Shown in pieces: positions 52,246-64,000 of a stretch of 64,000 nt of DNA. Source of the stretch: Mugil cephalus (taxonomy: Eukaryota > Chordata > Actinopteri > Mugiliformes > Mugilidae); contig NC_061773.1 of the NCBI RefSeq assembly GCF_022458985.1, forward strand, positions 17,828,001 through 17,892,000. Direction: 5' to 3'. The notes under the pieces are model-generated. The model did no database searches and was not told where the DNA came from. It saw only the letters and a list, made by a program, of their open reading frames with translations. Made by a program: the position numbers and the translations under genes. How positions within the stretch are numbered: position 1 is the stretch's first letter; every line of letters begins with the position of its first letter.

Positions 52246-55200
52246 TTACTGGTACAGGTCCAGGAGGTTTGGAGGTTCTTCAGGTTCTGCTGGTTCCACC
52301 TCTGGACTTGGTTCCTGTAAGAAGGACAGAAAATGATCAGATCACTGCATAAAGCCAAACGATCCTTTGTTGAGGCGTAATGAATTCTGAATGACTGTAG
52401 ATCATCACTCCTCTGAAATAAAATTGTATTTGATTTACTTCATACAGGGTCTGATTGATGCTGTGTTCATGGTAATAAAAGATGAGGAAAAAGAACATTC
52501 TGCCGCAAACATTTAGGGGACGGGAGAAGTCGGGCCAGTCTCCAAGTTTTATCAAACCAGGAAACTAACTCCTAATGGACCGTGTGTTGTGACATATTTT
52601 CATGTCTGCCTGAGCTTTTATCTTCCTCCTCCTCCTCTGAGTCACCTCTGAAATCATTTGTGGTTCATGCGATCTGATGTTTGGTTAAACATGGGAGATG
52701 GTAAATCCTTCTGTGTGCACTATGGAATGAAATTACGACACATTTCAGAAATGTGACTAAATAGAAGTCAAAACACTTATATTGAAGAATAAATATGATT
52801 ATTAACAAAACTATTTGTTCCCTCTTCTTTCACCCATTCCTGAACTTGTCCTGTCTATTTTAATTTATAGTTCTAGCTCTGCTGTTTTTGAGGTTGAAGA
52901 ATTACACAACCAAGATATTTGATCAAATTTGTATTTCATTATAATCTGCCTGTTAGCACAGTAAAGCTTAGTTGTTATTAGTTGCTCATGTGTGGTGTTG
53001 ACTAGTCACTGGGGTTTCCTGTGGCGCTGCGTTGGTCTGAGGAGGCAGGCCATGTTTTCTACTGGAACTGAAAGACGATTGTGAGGCTGCCTCGTGTCAC
53101 CGTGACCAAAAACATGAACACACCACAAAGACCACAGTCGACATCGAGAAGGAGTCTAAGAAGAGCTACTAGCTAGAGGCTTGAAAGACCTACTATGAGC
53201 TAGAGGCTAGAAAGAACTACTATTAGCTAGAGGCTAGAAAGAGCTACTAATAGCTAGAAGCTAGAAAGAGCTACTATTAGCTAGAGGCTAGAAAGAGCTA
53301 CACCGTCTTGTACAGAGCTCCTCTACACTTATTGAACCTAAGTAATGTAAGTGGGTGTTGTAACTTTTTGTATTTTAATTAGTTTGCAATGCACAGTTAA
53401 GTGTTTGATCCTGAGATCATCACATTGTTCACTCTGAAGGAGTGAATGTGATCAGAGACAGTGAAGACAACCAAGTGTCCTTCACACGTAACAACACAGT
53501 GTGGACATGGTGCCCATTGTTCCAGACATGTACTGGATGGTCTCAGGCCTTTTTAATTGGTCCATTAGTATCATCTGATCAGCCTGCTGTCATTTTAGGG
53601 ACTGACTGTGTTTATCTACACAGGACGTGTGGTATTAGTCTGAGACGTTATTTGATCAGAGGATGGGTGGATCACCTACTGGGCGAGAGACAACAGAGAT
53701 TTCTAACAGATTATGTTCGGTGAAATCACTGATAAAGTATTTTTTTTGAACGATTCATTCTCATCTGTTTGTTCTGGTGTGAATAAGGGAGAGACCATCT
53801 GGCTTATTATCCAAAGTCAATTACAATACTTGTGTTTTGTTATTGTCCTGATGACAGAAGAAATTGTTTCTGGTGAGAGTATAAAAATCAACCATGCAGT
53901 GATGGAAACTGAGCACCCTTCAAATTCACAGATCTACTTCTCCATCTGAACATGACCGGGACCGAAGGCTTTTGACTCACCCCAAACGGTTCGCTGAAGG
54001 CCCTGGAGCCGCTGTACAGTGGGTTGGGTATGGAGACCAGCGTGGGCTTGGTCCTGCCGCCAGTCGCACCGTCCTCATCGTCATTCTGTCACAGAGAAAA
54101 CAACTGGAATGAGTTTGAGCTCCGAGATGAATTACATTTACATGGACACTGGTATACAGCATGCAGATACAGTGATATGGAAAAGTGTTCCTGATTTCTT
54201 TTCTTGTTCCTTGTTTTTGCATGTTTGTCACATTTAAATGTTTAAGATGATCAAACAATTTTAAATATTTGTCCAAGATAACACAAGTGAACGCAAAATG
54301 CTCAAATGTTTTTAAATTAAGGTTTATATTATTAAGGGAGAAAAAAATCCAAACCTACATGGCCTTGTGTGAAAAAGTGTTAAAACACAAGTTAATTTTG
54401 GTTTATCACACCTGAGTTCTGTTTCTCTAGCCACACCCAGGCCTGACTACTGCCACACCTGTTCTTAATCAAGAAATCACTTAAACAGGACCTGTCTGAC
54501 AAAGTGAAGTAGATCAAAAGCTCAACATCGTGCCGAGATCCAAAGAAATTCAGAAATGAGAAATAAAGTAATTGAGATCTGTCAGTCTGTAAAAGGCATA
54601 AAGGCTTGTCTCAGTTTTGCCAGAAAACATCTTAATAATCCCCAAGACTTTTGAGAAATTATTCTGTGGAGTGACAAAAGTTGAACTTTTTGGAAGGTGT
54701 GTGTCTCAAAAGATCTGGTGTAAAAGTAACACAGTACTTCATAAAAAGAACATCATACCAACATTAAAAAGAAAATGGTGACGGTAGTGTGATGTTCTGG
54801 GGCTGTTTTGCTGCTTCAGGACCTGGAAGACTTGCTGTGATAAATGGAATCATGAATTCTGCTTCTACCAAAACATCCTGAAGGAGAACATCCATCCATC
54901 TGTTCATGACCTCAAACTGAAGAGAACTTGGGTTCTGCTGCAGGACAATGATCCAAAACACACAAGCAAGTCCACCCCTGAATGGATGCAGAAAAACTAA
55001 ATGAAGACTCTGGAGCGGCCTAGTCCAACTCCTGACCTGAATCCTATTGAGGTTCTGTGGTATGACCTTAAAAAGGAGGTTCATGCAGGAAAACCCTCTA
55101 ATGTGGCTGAATTACAACAATAATGGAAAGACGAGTGGAATAAAATTTCTCTCCACTCTCGCCACTCAATTAGGTTTAGGGGGCAGTCACTTTTTCCACA

Positions 55201-58200
55201 CAGGGTCATGTAGGTTTGGATTTAAAAACTTTGCATAACAAAGATAATATAGGATGAGGATAAAAAAAATAGCACAGTACTATTTACAGTAGAAGTAAAA
55301 TATTGCATGGCAACAGCATTTCATTTCATTTATTACTTCTGATTAAATGTTTTTACATATAAAATGTTTAAAGTATGTTTAATGTTGCAAATACGTGAAC
55401 ATTACTTAATCACTAATCAGTCTTTGATTATCATATAATTGCTTTCATATATATTTTATATTTTTTATTATTGGTCCCTGTTGCCATGGTGATACCCTGT
55501 AATTATTAAGAAATGATTGGATGGAACTTATACTGTGTTTCTAAATTCAAAACACATTAAAATGACAGCAAATTTTTTTTTTTTTATTCACTGAGTGCAG
55601 CTACTAAACCAGACCCTCACCCTCTCTGGATGATTGGTACAAAATAATCCTTGACATTTTCATAATGGAAAGAATCACTGTCTCCCTGTAGTTGCAAGAA
55701 ACTAAAATGGAAGAAATCGGAATAAGGTGGGGAAAATGTATTTACCCCAGACGCCCTTCCTTTGGCAAAGTCATCCAATGTTCTGTTTCAACATTGTGTA
55801 AAATGTTAAATTATAATAAAAAGAAAATGCCTCATGTCACCAACGCATGAGGCGGTGCGATTCCAGAAAGAACAGAAAATGTTGTGTCGTGCCTTTCTAA
55901 GTTTACTTGCACAAGTAACACAGACAACCAGGTACCATTTAAACTTCAGTAAAATAAAGACGTTTGGAGTAAGAGATAAAAAGAATAGTGATTTAAAAGG
56001 CTTGAAGGCCTTTAAAAGCTTGGTTTTATAAATGAAATAAAGATAAACTAAAAAAACAAACAAACAAGCTGTTTAAATAAATGTTTGTGGATCCTTATAA
56101 CTGGCTCATCAGAAGTTAATACAAGGCTTGTTCTTGTACAGGACGCTAACATACAAGGACAATGCAAAGATACTGTGTTTAGTGAGTGTGTGTGTGTGTG
56201 TGCATGGTAACAATCTAATCAAATGAAGCAAAGATGATTATAGTTCATCATGAGTAGAACATGAATCTATTAATTAGTGTATTCATGAACTGTAAACAAG
56301 GCGCGTGTGTCTCACTCTGAAGTAATGAAAGCGGAAGGCGTCCGTCTTGTGCTTGAAGACGTAGAAGCCGAGTGCGGCCAACAAACACAGCAGGAACAGA
56401 GACACCAAGATGGCCGACGCCATGCCGCTCGAGTGGGCGTGGCTCCGGGAGGCGTCGTGGGAGATCTGGAGACAAAGACACGTTAACGAGGGTGTCACTG
56501 TGGACCTTGTAGTCCCCCCCACACACACACAACACACACACACTCCTCTGTTCAGCTACACCGTTGCCATGGAGACAACACACACAGCAGCTTATAGTGC
56601 GAAGGTTTACTGAGTTAGTGGTGGTGACATGTCAGTAAATTCATAATTATAAGTTGTTTCGAAAAGAAAATAAGAGTATTTTGGTTGAGATTAAGGTTTT
56701 AAAATATGTCAAGACTGCGTGACATTTATTTTAGGTATTTTAGCCTTTTGTCCACAAACAAGGTCACTGCAGCGTTAATTAAACTCTGTCCATGGTGAAG
56801 ATAATTAATAACAATACATTTTATTCAAAGCACAAAACAGCAATGAAATAAAAATACGGATAAATATATATATCTTTGGGGTGGGGGTGGGGGTGATAGC
56901 AGATGAGACCAGCTCAGGTGCTGATACCAGCTGTTTTGGATTGAGTTTATGAGACATCTGGAGGGTGCGTTGCATCATGTGATGAGTAACATTTGTATTT
57001 CATAATGAGGCATGTTTCAACTGATACAGACAGAAAAAAAAAAAACCTCTGCGTCAACTGGATGGTACTCGACCAATCAGAGCTCCTCTCTTCATCAATG
57101 ATTAAACATCCACCTAAGCCATCGACCTGTGGATGTTTTCTGGAGCAGAATCAGTTCCCCGCGGAGAGGCGGGTGGTCGTGGGAGGTTCAGGCTGACGAG
57201 TGATGACGTGTAATCAGAGATTTTGAGGGCAGTGTTAACGTTATTGCCTGAATGTTTACACTAAATTGTGTAGGTTGTGTTGGGTGATTGAAGAACAGAG
57301 GCCACAGAATGTGGTTTAGGGGTTGATGCTATATAATCCTACACTCCCGTCCTGGAAGCTCAGTGGAACCGGTAATTGCCTTTTATAGGTTTGTAATGGA
57401 AGAACATGGCTTCAGGGTTATATTTGCTCTTAAAATTGTGTTTTTTGACAATCAAGGGGGGAAAAAAACTGCACACCTGCTTCCACTGTTGTATTACAGC
57501 TAAAATATGTGTGTGCTCAGGTGCAGAGGGAGAAGTGGAAGAGACTGGTTCAGGGGTTGGCACAGGTTTTGCGCATGGCCTTCAATTCCTAATGAATCAG
57601 GATAAAGGGAGTCGGCTCACCACACATGCACGACTCAATTCACTTTCTTTAAAACACAAAGTCCAACCACTCAACCAGTAAGGTGAGCATCGAGCATCTG
57701 AGGGAACCTAATAATTAAGTCAAGATGTTTAAAAAAATAAATAAATAAATATATTGTGAACTCGTCTTCGTCGTCATGTGTCCCACATCATGAATATTGA
57801 TCTGACGTTGGACAGAATTGAAGTGTAGCAGACTGAATCTTCATTTCCTAAAGACTGTTCCAAGAAACTAAACGCAGCCATCTGCTCTCTGCCAGAGCCG
57901 CCCAGCAACAACAGACCCCACAGCCTGTCACTAGGTGCTGCAGACTAGATGGAGGGGGGGCTGGTGTGGCCCCTCCTGGTGGCTGCGGTTTGAACTGCAA
58001 CAGTTCACAACTGTCTCCCTGTAGGACACGTTTCTTTAAGTTCAATTCAAGTTTTCTCTGAACAAACAAACAAGAGCAGGAGTATTTAACATCAGGATTA
58101 AATTCTTAATATGTTAACGTAAACTTAATATGCTATGCTCTATTGATGTCCGAGGTCAATTCATCCTCCTGTGCCAAAACATTAGGTACACTAGTGAAAG

Positions 58201-61200
58201 TGAATGAATGCTACAATAACCGTCCTGCACAAAATCCTCCTTCACAGCTGTTCTAATAATCATTTAATGTAGAAAGCATAAAGGTGATCATTCAGCCATA
58301 TGATTCTTTTGGAGGCTGTAGTTTGTGGTGCTGTTTAACTGGACTGAATTAAAAGTGTTTCTGTCATGAAGCCTAGACCCCTAGAAGTTAAATTAGACCA
58401 CATTTGTTTTCATAGCCTCTGGAAGGAGCTCTTGCAGCGACTACCATTTTAACTACTGCACGGAGGTCACAAAGTCTTTGGTTGATTAGCCTTTTTATAT
58501 ATATATTTAAATATATTTTTTTCTTACATTTTGCCCCACTTATTTAAATACACAGAAGGCGTTATCTTTCAGTCAGCTCTTCTCTCATTCAGCGATACAG
58601 GAGCTGTCTCAACAAGGCACCATTTCACAGAGAGTGCCACACTAGAGACCTGTCAATCTAAGCCTCCTGTACACAGTCGGCCCCGCCCCTATCGCTGCTG
58701 AGCCAATCACAAGGTCGTATATTACACACTGACTCTTGTCAAGTTCCCCGCAACTGGCCAAGAGTCCCCAGGTGAAATCCCAGACACACGTTGTTATATT
58801 AGCAGACGAGAAGCTAACAGTGCTGCTCACTCCCATGAGGCCAAAATAGAATGGATACATTATATATATATAATATATAATAGACTAAGTTTAATATCGA
58901 ATGTAGGGGGTCCCTACTTAACCTCTCCATCAGTTTCGGAGTCCTTGGTCTGAAAAACGTTGAAGACGACCTTTCAGTTTTGTCTGACTATTGCGTGTCC
59001 AGAGTGCTATCTTTCAGCCAACTTCCACCACGAACATTTTAAACTAAAGCTGCAATCGTCACCACTCACCGGCGGGGGAGGTGCCGTCAGCGGAGCCTCG
59101 ATGACGTGGATGATCCCATTTACAGCAGGAATGTCCCACTCCACCAGCAGCCGCTTGTTCACCAATTTAAAGCTCTGAGATTGTTTCAAGAAACAACAAA
59201 AAACCTAAATGTTAATAAACAGGGCAACGCACAACGAGTCCTTGTGTTTGGAATCTTTAAGCGGTATATAAACATGCACTAATGTATTTGTAAGAAGACG
59301 TGTTCATTACAAAGTCTGGTGTCTGTACACATGAGACACATCAATGATAATACAGATGTCAGACAGATGTAACGATGATGATGAAAAATCAATCAAATCT
59401 AATCAATTTTGATTTGTTTTTTTGAAGAGAGCGACTGCCTCAGTTGATGGACATATGATGCTTTCAGAATTTACCACATTTCTACATGAAAATGAAACTA
59501 ATAAAAAAGAAATATTATACGTGGGCAATTATTTATTCAGGAAAATGAGCCCATAGGATTAGAAGTTAATTTCAAGGTCATACTGGAGTGCATCTGTTCA
59601 GAAGTGTTTCCAGTCAACGTAATGAGACTCAGGAGTCGTTCAGTTCCTCATTTCCTTTGCGAGGAGCTCAGAAAAAAAGAGTTGTTGTTTCTCATTAGGC
59701 TAGAAACTGCTACAAAACCATCTCTAAAGAGTTTGGAATCCACAAATCTACAGTCAGACAGATTGAGAACAAATGGAAGAGATTTAAGAAGGCTGTTAAC
59801 AACAAAGATGACTCCGAAAAGAATATTTCAGCCCATCTGCAGTTTAATCAACATTATGTGGACGAGCCAGAAGAAAACTAGGAAAATGTTTTGTGGACAG
59901 ATTTTCTGACATCTGGACCAGGACACACTGCAGTAATATCATTTCATATTCTTCACTGAATTCATATCTCATTATTCCTAGTTATGCTTGTTTTCTCAAC
60001 AATACCAAGAAATATTCTGTTTGTGTAGTGCAATGGGAGGTTTGTAGTTCTGATACTTTATAAGGGTCACTGTTGGTGTTTTGGTCTAATAACATTTTTA
60101 TTTTTGCTTGAAACAAAAGATCTGTTTTCGGGTTAGCGGACATACTGTGTGTGTGTGATTGTGTGATTGTCTAACCTCATTGTTGCCATGGGTTACAGTC
60201 AGGTTGAAGCCGAGCCTCGATGCGATGACTTCCCGGTGCCTCAGGTCGTTGAATGGTCGTCTGCTGTGATTGACTGAGATGTGATACTGGAGGTCTCTTC
60301 CAGACAGAGTCTAAACGCATGAATGCAGAACAGACAACTGAGTAGACTTCACTGATGTCTGGAAATAATTCAGCTCCAAACATGAAAAAGCAAAACGTTA
60401 AAGAAAGTCAACTGGACTTATAGAGTTTCTGTTTTCACCTTCTTAATAGGTTAATAATTAAATATTACAAAGGGTGGATCTAATCATGTGTATATTAGTA
60501 ACTCCCAATTTGGAGGAGAATTTTTCAACAAAAAAACCCACACTTTTATTTAGTAACATATATATGATTTAAAATCTCCTCAACACAGAAGCCACTTGGG
60601 GACTCTGAAAGAATCTTAACCCTCAGTTTATTTCTGTTTGGTTACAGTCCTAATCAATTTCTATTTATTCTCTCCAAGCTAATTCACAAAAAGTCAAATA
60701 AACACAAAATAATCAAAATTGTTGAAAGTTAGGAGGCTGTACTACTTCACCTGGTTTGGGGCGAAGCCGCTGTTGTGAGGAACAAACAGCGTAACTTCAG
60801 ACTGCCTGTGAGACAGAAAATCAACCACCTCTTTTCCCTCCGAGGACAAGCCGCTGTAGTCCAGCAACAACTAAGAAAGAAGACAAGAACATGGTGACTT
60901 TTTTTTTTTTTTTTTCTGCCAGATTTATTCAGTCTAATCAGTGTTTTGTGCAAAATTTTAACCATAATATGCGTTTTGTGACTTTAAAATTTAATCAGTT
61001 CCTTCTTCAGTCAAAGAGAAATGTGTGTGTCAAAATGGAAGTTATCCCCTCAAGGTCTTTCTGAGAGATCACAACACTTCTGGTGTAAATGGAAAAGAAA
61101 AGGTCAAAATGTAAATGTGGTTCTTAACAGACAACAAGGATTTAGCCTCAAGAAATCAAAACAGATCTCTCTACTCAGCCCACAAGACCTGCACACATCT

Positions 61201-63179
61201 TTCACTCTAGTTTTGTCGCACTATTTATTGCAAATAATGGAAGGTCATTTAGAGAACTGCGTTTATTTTCATTTCAATCATGTCATTTTATTTAGTTTTT
61301 ATATACTGATTATGATAGTTTGTTTTCGTTGATCACGACTAAACTGGACTGAAGTTGGAAAAGTTGGATTGAGGACAGAGAGGAAATTCCCTTTGGAAGA
61401 GATCCAGGAATCCTTTCAGATGAGCAACAACACGGGCACAATTTATTATTTCAAGATAATATTAATTATTAACGTTAATAAATAAAAAATAAAGCTGTTT
61501 AAAATCTCAGACTTTGGCATCTCTCCCTCAACAAATGAATCCAGATGAAAAAGTTAAGGGATCTGATAAAATTCAATTTCATTCATTCAAGTTTTTTTAT
61601 TTTTGCATCACAGATGTGTTTCCTGTATCAGAACATTTTATGATGAATCATATAAATGTCAGCTGTCTCACAGACCTTGTAAAAGATGGAGAAGTTGCTG
61701 TAGGTGGCGAGGACGCTGGTCAGTACACCGTGACAGAAATCTCCGTTTCCAACGTAAGCAGCAGGACACGAACACGAAACATCTGCAAAAACACAAATAT
61801 CATTCTTATTTATTTCATTTGGTTGTACTACCTGTTGTGTTGTCTTTTGGCAGATTTTTTACCAGCTGTCAGGATTAAACCATTAATCCTGTTGTTTAGT
61901 GGCAGTAATTTTTCTGCAGTGAAATAAACTGTGGTAGATTTTACACTTAATCTTTAATACAAGGTTAATTTATTAACTTAAGTTGTTGGTTTACCCAGTG
62001 TTTATTCATTTAAATAGCATTGGCAGTAAACAGGGAATAGCTTCTTCCCCCTAAGCCATCCAGTACCTCAATAAATGATAAAACCCACCTGAATATTTTA
62101 ATTTCTTGTGGAGTATGTTTAATTTTTATTATGGTCTTACTCTGACTGTGAATGGGATTGTTTGAAAGTGCATGCAGTAGATTATCTGCAGAGTCTTCTT
62201 ATTAAAAGTTGTAATGGGTATCTTGCAATTCTGTTGGCATCATCATTACAGATATCTGTCTGAGGAGTTTGCCATGATAAAAACAGCGGTCAAAGTAATT
62301 TATAGTGGAAGAAACCTCTTGGATAATGGTGAAATGTCTTCAACTCAAACAAGTGTAGTTGTCTGTGTTTTGACTTTTGTTTTATATCTGACCTGGATGA
62401 CCAGTGTTTAATCCTTCTGACCTGAAATGATCAGCTTTTGAAAAGGGAACTTTTGTTTTGTGCGACTCGTTTCCACAAATGCCACAACAACTCCCTCAAG
62501 GGGAAATACAGAAATTCGAACTGAACCACAACCATTAAATCCAAAACAAACCCAGCTATCGTGATGGAGGAAGGTAAACTAGAAATACAAAGAGAGACAG
62601 AGCAGGAGCTACAACCTTGAGCAGTAGAAACACCCTTTGTGCTGCTGTAGTACCTTTGAGTCTGTAGCAGTAGGCATCGTACGTGCTGCTCTGGTCTACA
62701 GGGTCTTTGTATATAACAAGGCCCACGTGATTATCTCCACACCTGACAGAGGGGAAGCGCGTCGGGTATCCCACCTTCCCCCCCTCCATCCAGCCGGCCA
62801 CGCACAGATGCATCCCCAGCTGTTGGGACCAGAGAATAATTAGGACGGCAGGATAAATGATTGATCACAAGTCCCAGCATGCACTGCTGTAGGCAGAGTC
62901 GACGGAAAACGAGAATAACTACAGCAGTTGGACCAAGCTTGCCGAGCATATACATTTCACAAATATACATACAAATACAGTGTGTACAGGTGTGCTGCCT
63001 GATCCCTGGCGTCTCCATGGAAACCCCTTCTGTAGGTGGGTTTACCTGCTGTGCGTCTCCCAGCTGTTTGAAGCTGGCCAGTGTGGCGCCGTCGGCCTGG
63101 CAGGCTGCGTCGGCCTGACTGAAGTTCATCTTGTACTTCCCGGCTGGAGAACGCAGGTGGAACACGCCGGCTGTGTTGG
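52246..63179 (-). CDS. stab1: Stabilin-1-like scavenger receptor, C-terminal part (9 exons, 5' end outside window)
   Basis: Exons in coding order: 63179-63046, 62819-62654, 61782-61676, 60870-60751, 60310-60176, 59174-59070, 56465-56316, 54085-53981, 52314-52246, all with GT/AG junctions and compatible phases; 362 residues to the TAA. Order of domains: Link module (VFHLRSPAGKYKMNFSQADA; cysteines in AACQ, HLCVAGW, VRCG, DAYCYRL), a short EGF-like segment (CSCPAAYVGNGDFC), the last fasciclin domain (TLFVPHNSGF, TLSGRDLQYHI, ending NGIIHVIEAPLTAP), a transmembrane helix (SAILVSLFLLCLLAALGFYV) and a cytoplasmic tail. Stabilins are large endocytic receptors of sinusoidal endothelium and macrophages. 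The tail block PTLVSIPNP followed by SEPF matches stabilin-1 better than stabilin-2, though NPLY is stabilin-2-like. Upstream exons (EGF and fasciclin repeats) must lie beyond 64000. Confidence 0.9.
52560..53150 (-). other. stab1: Intron 8-9 region of stab1, nothing assigned
   Basis: Part of the last stab1 intron (52315-53980). AT-rich DNA with no other gene seen. Confidence 0.5.
53161..53301. repeat. 27-base minisatellite in the last stab1 intron
   Basis: About five tandem copies of AAGAGCTACTATTAGCTAGA followed by GGCTAGA (first copy 24 bases, the next four exactly 27, then a partial). Related to the larger array at 49950-50482. Confidence 0.92.
53981..54085 (-). CDS. stab1: stab1 cytoplasmic-tail exon with NPLY motif
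   Basis: 35 codons, NDDEDGATGG through RTKPTLVSIPNPLYSGS to SEPFG. Contains an NPxY-type endocytosis motif (NPLY) after an acidic patch, and joins in phase 0 to the final exon (52314-52246), whose end EEPPNLLDLYQ carries an acidic dileucine-like ExxxLL motif. Confidence 0.85.
54168..55245 (+). mobile_element. Tc1-like transposon in stab1 intron, degenerate
   Basis: Plus-strand remnants: GDGSVMFWGCFAASGPGRLA (about 54777-54838), QDNDPKHTSKSTPEWMQKN (54940-54996) and PTPDLNPIEVLWYDLKKEV (55026-55082), the DDE core and C-terminus of a Tc1-like transposase. Sub-terminal inverted repeats pair ATCCAAACCTACATGGCC (54347) with the GGTCATGTAGGTTTGGAT block (55203). The left end is TACAGTGATATGG. Frameshifts split the core; the N-terminal half is missing. 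Confidence 0.88.
56316..56465 (-). CDS. stab1: stab1 transmembrane exon
   Basis: 50 codons: an extracellular juxtamembrane piece (ISHDASRSHAHSSGM), one hydrophobic helix of about 20 residues (SAILVSLFLLCLLAALGFYV), then a basic stop-transfer segment (FKHKTDAFRFHYFR). It is the only membrane-spanning segment, as in single-pass type I stabilins. Confidence 0.88.
56480..58380 (-). other. stab1: stab1 intron, mostly unassigned
   Basis: Intron between the fasciclin end and the transmembrane exon. It holds a short CA run (about 56519-56542), a GT-type run at 56189-56201 just beyond the exon, and AT-rich DNA. No other gene seen. Confidence 0.5.
58440..58967 (-). mobile_element. hAT-like MITE, second copy, longer
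   Basis: Read on the minus strand it starts GTCTTCAACGTTTTTCAGAC (58965) and continues GAGGTTAAGTAGGGACCCCC, matching the element at 40383. The far end (CTAATCAACCAAAGACTTTG near 58490) also matches. The middle is longer and different from the other copy, so one of the two has gained or lost internal DNA. Confidence 0.6.
59520..59930 (+). mobile_element. Tc1-like relic in stab1 intron
   Basis: The block 59585-59760 (GTTCAGAAGTGTTT, TCGTTCAGTTCCTC, AAAACCATCTCTAAAGAGTT) matches the relic at 28795-29010 and encodes KTISKEFGIHKSTVRQ with one base change in frame. Only the DNA-binding part remains. Confidence 0.68.
60900..60915. repeat. Poly-T tract in stab1 intron
   Basis: A run of 16 T shortly upstream (in stab1 sense) of the exon at 60870-60751. 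It reads as A on the stab1 strand and so is not its polypyrimidine tract. Confidence 0.85.
62654..63179 (-). CDS. stab1: stab1 Link-module exons
   Basis: Two exons (63179-63046 and 62819-62654) joined across a 226-base intron encode the hyaluronan-binding-type Link module, with all four family cysteines in place. An open frame reads straight through much of the intron on this strand but lacks similarity there, so the splice model is preferred. In stabilins this module sits between the sixth and seventh fasciclin domains. Confidence 0.88.
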
Positions 63180-64000
63180 CTGAGGAATAATAATAACCGT
63201 GTTACCTTTACCTCAGATTACTTTGCAACACTTTAATATCTATGTCTGGAAACAAAGTGACAAGTAAAAAAACATGTCCCTTGGTGGGTGGATTTTACCA
63301 CAGCTAGAGAAAAGTTGTGATAATCTTTATCTTTATGCCTTTATCTTTATCACTTTACAGTCACAGTGACACATCTACCCACTCAAGCACTAGGAATGCC
63401 AAGAACTGTTCTTGCTCGACATCAAATCGGCATCCACGCACCAGGGATTCACTAACCCTCTAGGACAACTCACTCTCCAGACAAACCGACCTTAATTAAT
63501 AAGCTCTGGGTCAGATCATCTCTAGATATCACCAGCCTCTGGGTCCCTAACGAGCTCAAGGTTTCAAGCTTCAAGTTTAACGAGCGCCAACGATGTCTGG
63601 GCCTTAACAAGCTCAGCTCTTTGAGGTTTGTTTGCCTGTCCCAGAAAATTCACTATTCAAACCCATGTCACCATGGAAACGTGGACGCTATAAAGGTCAG
63701 ATGCTGTGAAATCAGTTTAGTTACCATAGAAACCAATGTGAGGAGGACTACGGAGCCAACATGGCTTCGGCTCATCAGAGGCAACACGTGATTACATGGC
63801 AGCTGCTGGCTCATGGCTACAGATGTGTAACCATAGTAACACAAGTTGATGTTACAAAGTGGATACGTTCTCACATCTTGTCTGTGAAGGTTCTCAGTCG
63901 TGAAGACATTTCGCCGTTTTGTGGCAAAACGTCTTCAAGAAAAAGAAAATTCCACAAGTCCAGTTGCCTTTCTTCACCACCGCTTGGGTTCTCACAGCTT
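63180..64000 (-). other. stab1: stab1 intron reaching the window edge
   Basis: No cysteine-rich EGF-like exon could be found here, so the next stab1 exon upstream is outside the window. The last 110 bases include a hairpin (63902-63936) and sequence (GTCCAGTTGCCTTTCTTC) that recalls a common fish interspersed repeat. Confidence 0.5.

Noticed and set aside
62731..63165. 144-codon frame reading through between the two Link-module exons
   Set aside because: Only the ends resemble stabilin. The middle lies between a good donor (63045) and acceptor (62820), so it is intron.

Overview
The window is nuclear DNA from a bony fish, almost certainly a teleost. Three vertebrate protein-coding genes with ordinary spliced structures sit among many decayed mobile elements of the kinds common in fish: Tc1-like DNA transposons, a DIRS-type retroelement, LINE fragments, Ty3/gypsy pieces and hAT relics. 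I cannot name the species. No bacterial, viral or CRISPR locus is present, and I found no wholly new gene system. The new-looking material is in repeats, hairpins and splice-site or promoter architecture.

Left third (1-8.3 kb): kctd6, plus strand. A probable non-coding first exon lies near 430-529, followed by five coding exons (2526-2552, 3249-3418, 4943-5195, 7220-7378, 7478-7588) that give a 239-residue BTB/POZ protein. The first coding exon has nine codons and ends directly against a (GT)15 microsatellite, which supplies its splice donor. The long fourth coding intron holds a Tc1-like relic and a LINE tail. A DIRS-like retroelement (minus strand) fills about 8.9-10.96 kb, and 11-16.6 kb is repeat-derived intergenic DNA.

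Middle (16.7-33.9 kb): ccdc71, plus strand. A CpG-rich promoter and probable non-coding exon end at 17031. A 13.6-kb intron begins with a diverged tandem array (about 17.3-18.95 kb) and carries a full-length but dead Tc1-like element with a smaller inverted-repeat element inside it. One coding exon (30671-31744, 357 residues) is followed by a long 3' UTR with a poly(A) signal at 33877. From 34 to 52 kb there is no recognisable host gene, only LINE, Tc1-like, hAT, gypsy and other repeats, plus a minisatellite-like array at 49.95-50.48 kb.

Right end (52.2-64 kb): the 3' end of stab1 (stabilin-1-like), minus strand, as nine exons. They encode a Link module, a short EGF-like piece, the last fasciclin domain, a transmembrane helix and a cytoplasmic tail with sorting motifs. 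The rest of the gene lies beyond the window. KCTD6, CCDC71 and STAB1 are all on human chromosome 3p, so the window looks like a compacted piece of the same ancestral block. The three genes are not otherwise known to act together: a CUL3 adaptor, a poorly characterised coiled-coil-named protein and a scavenger receptor.
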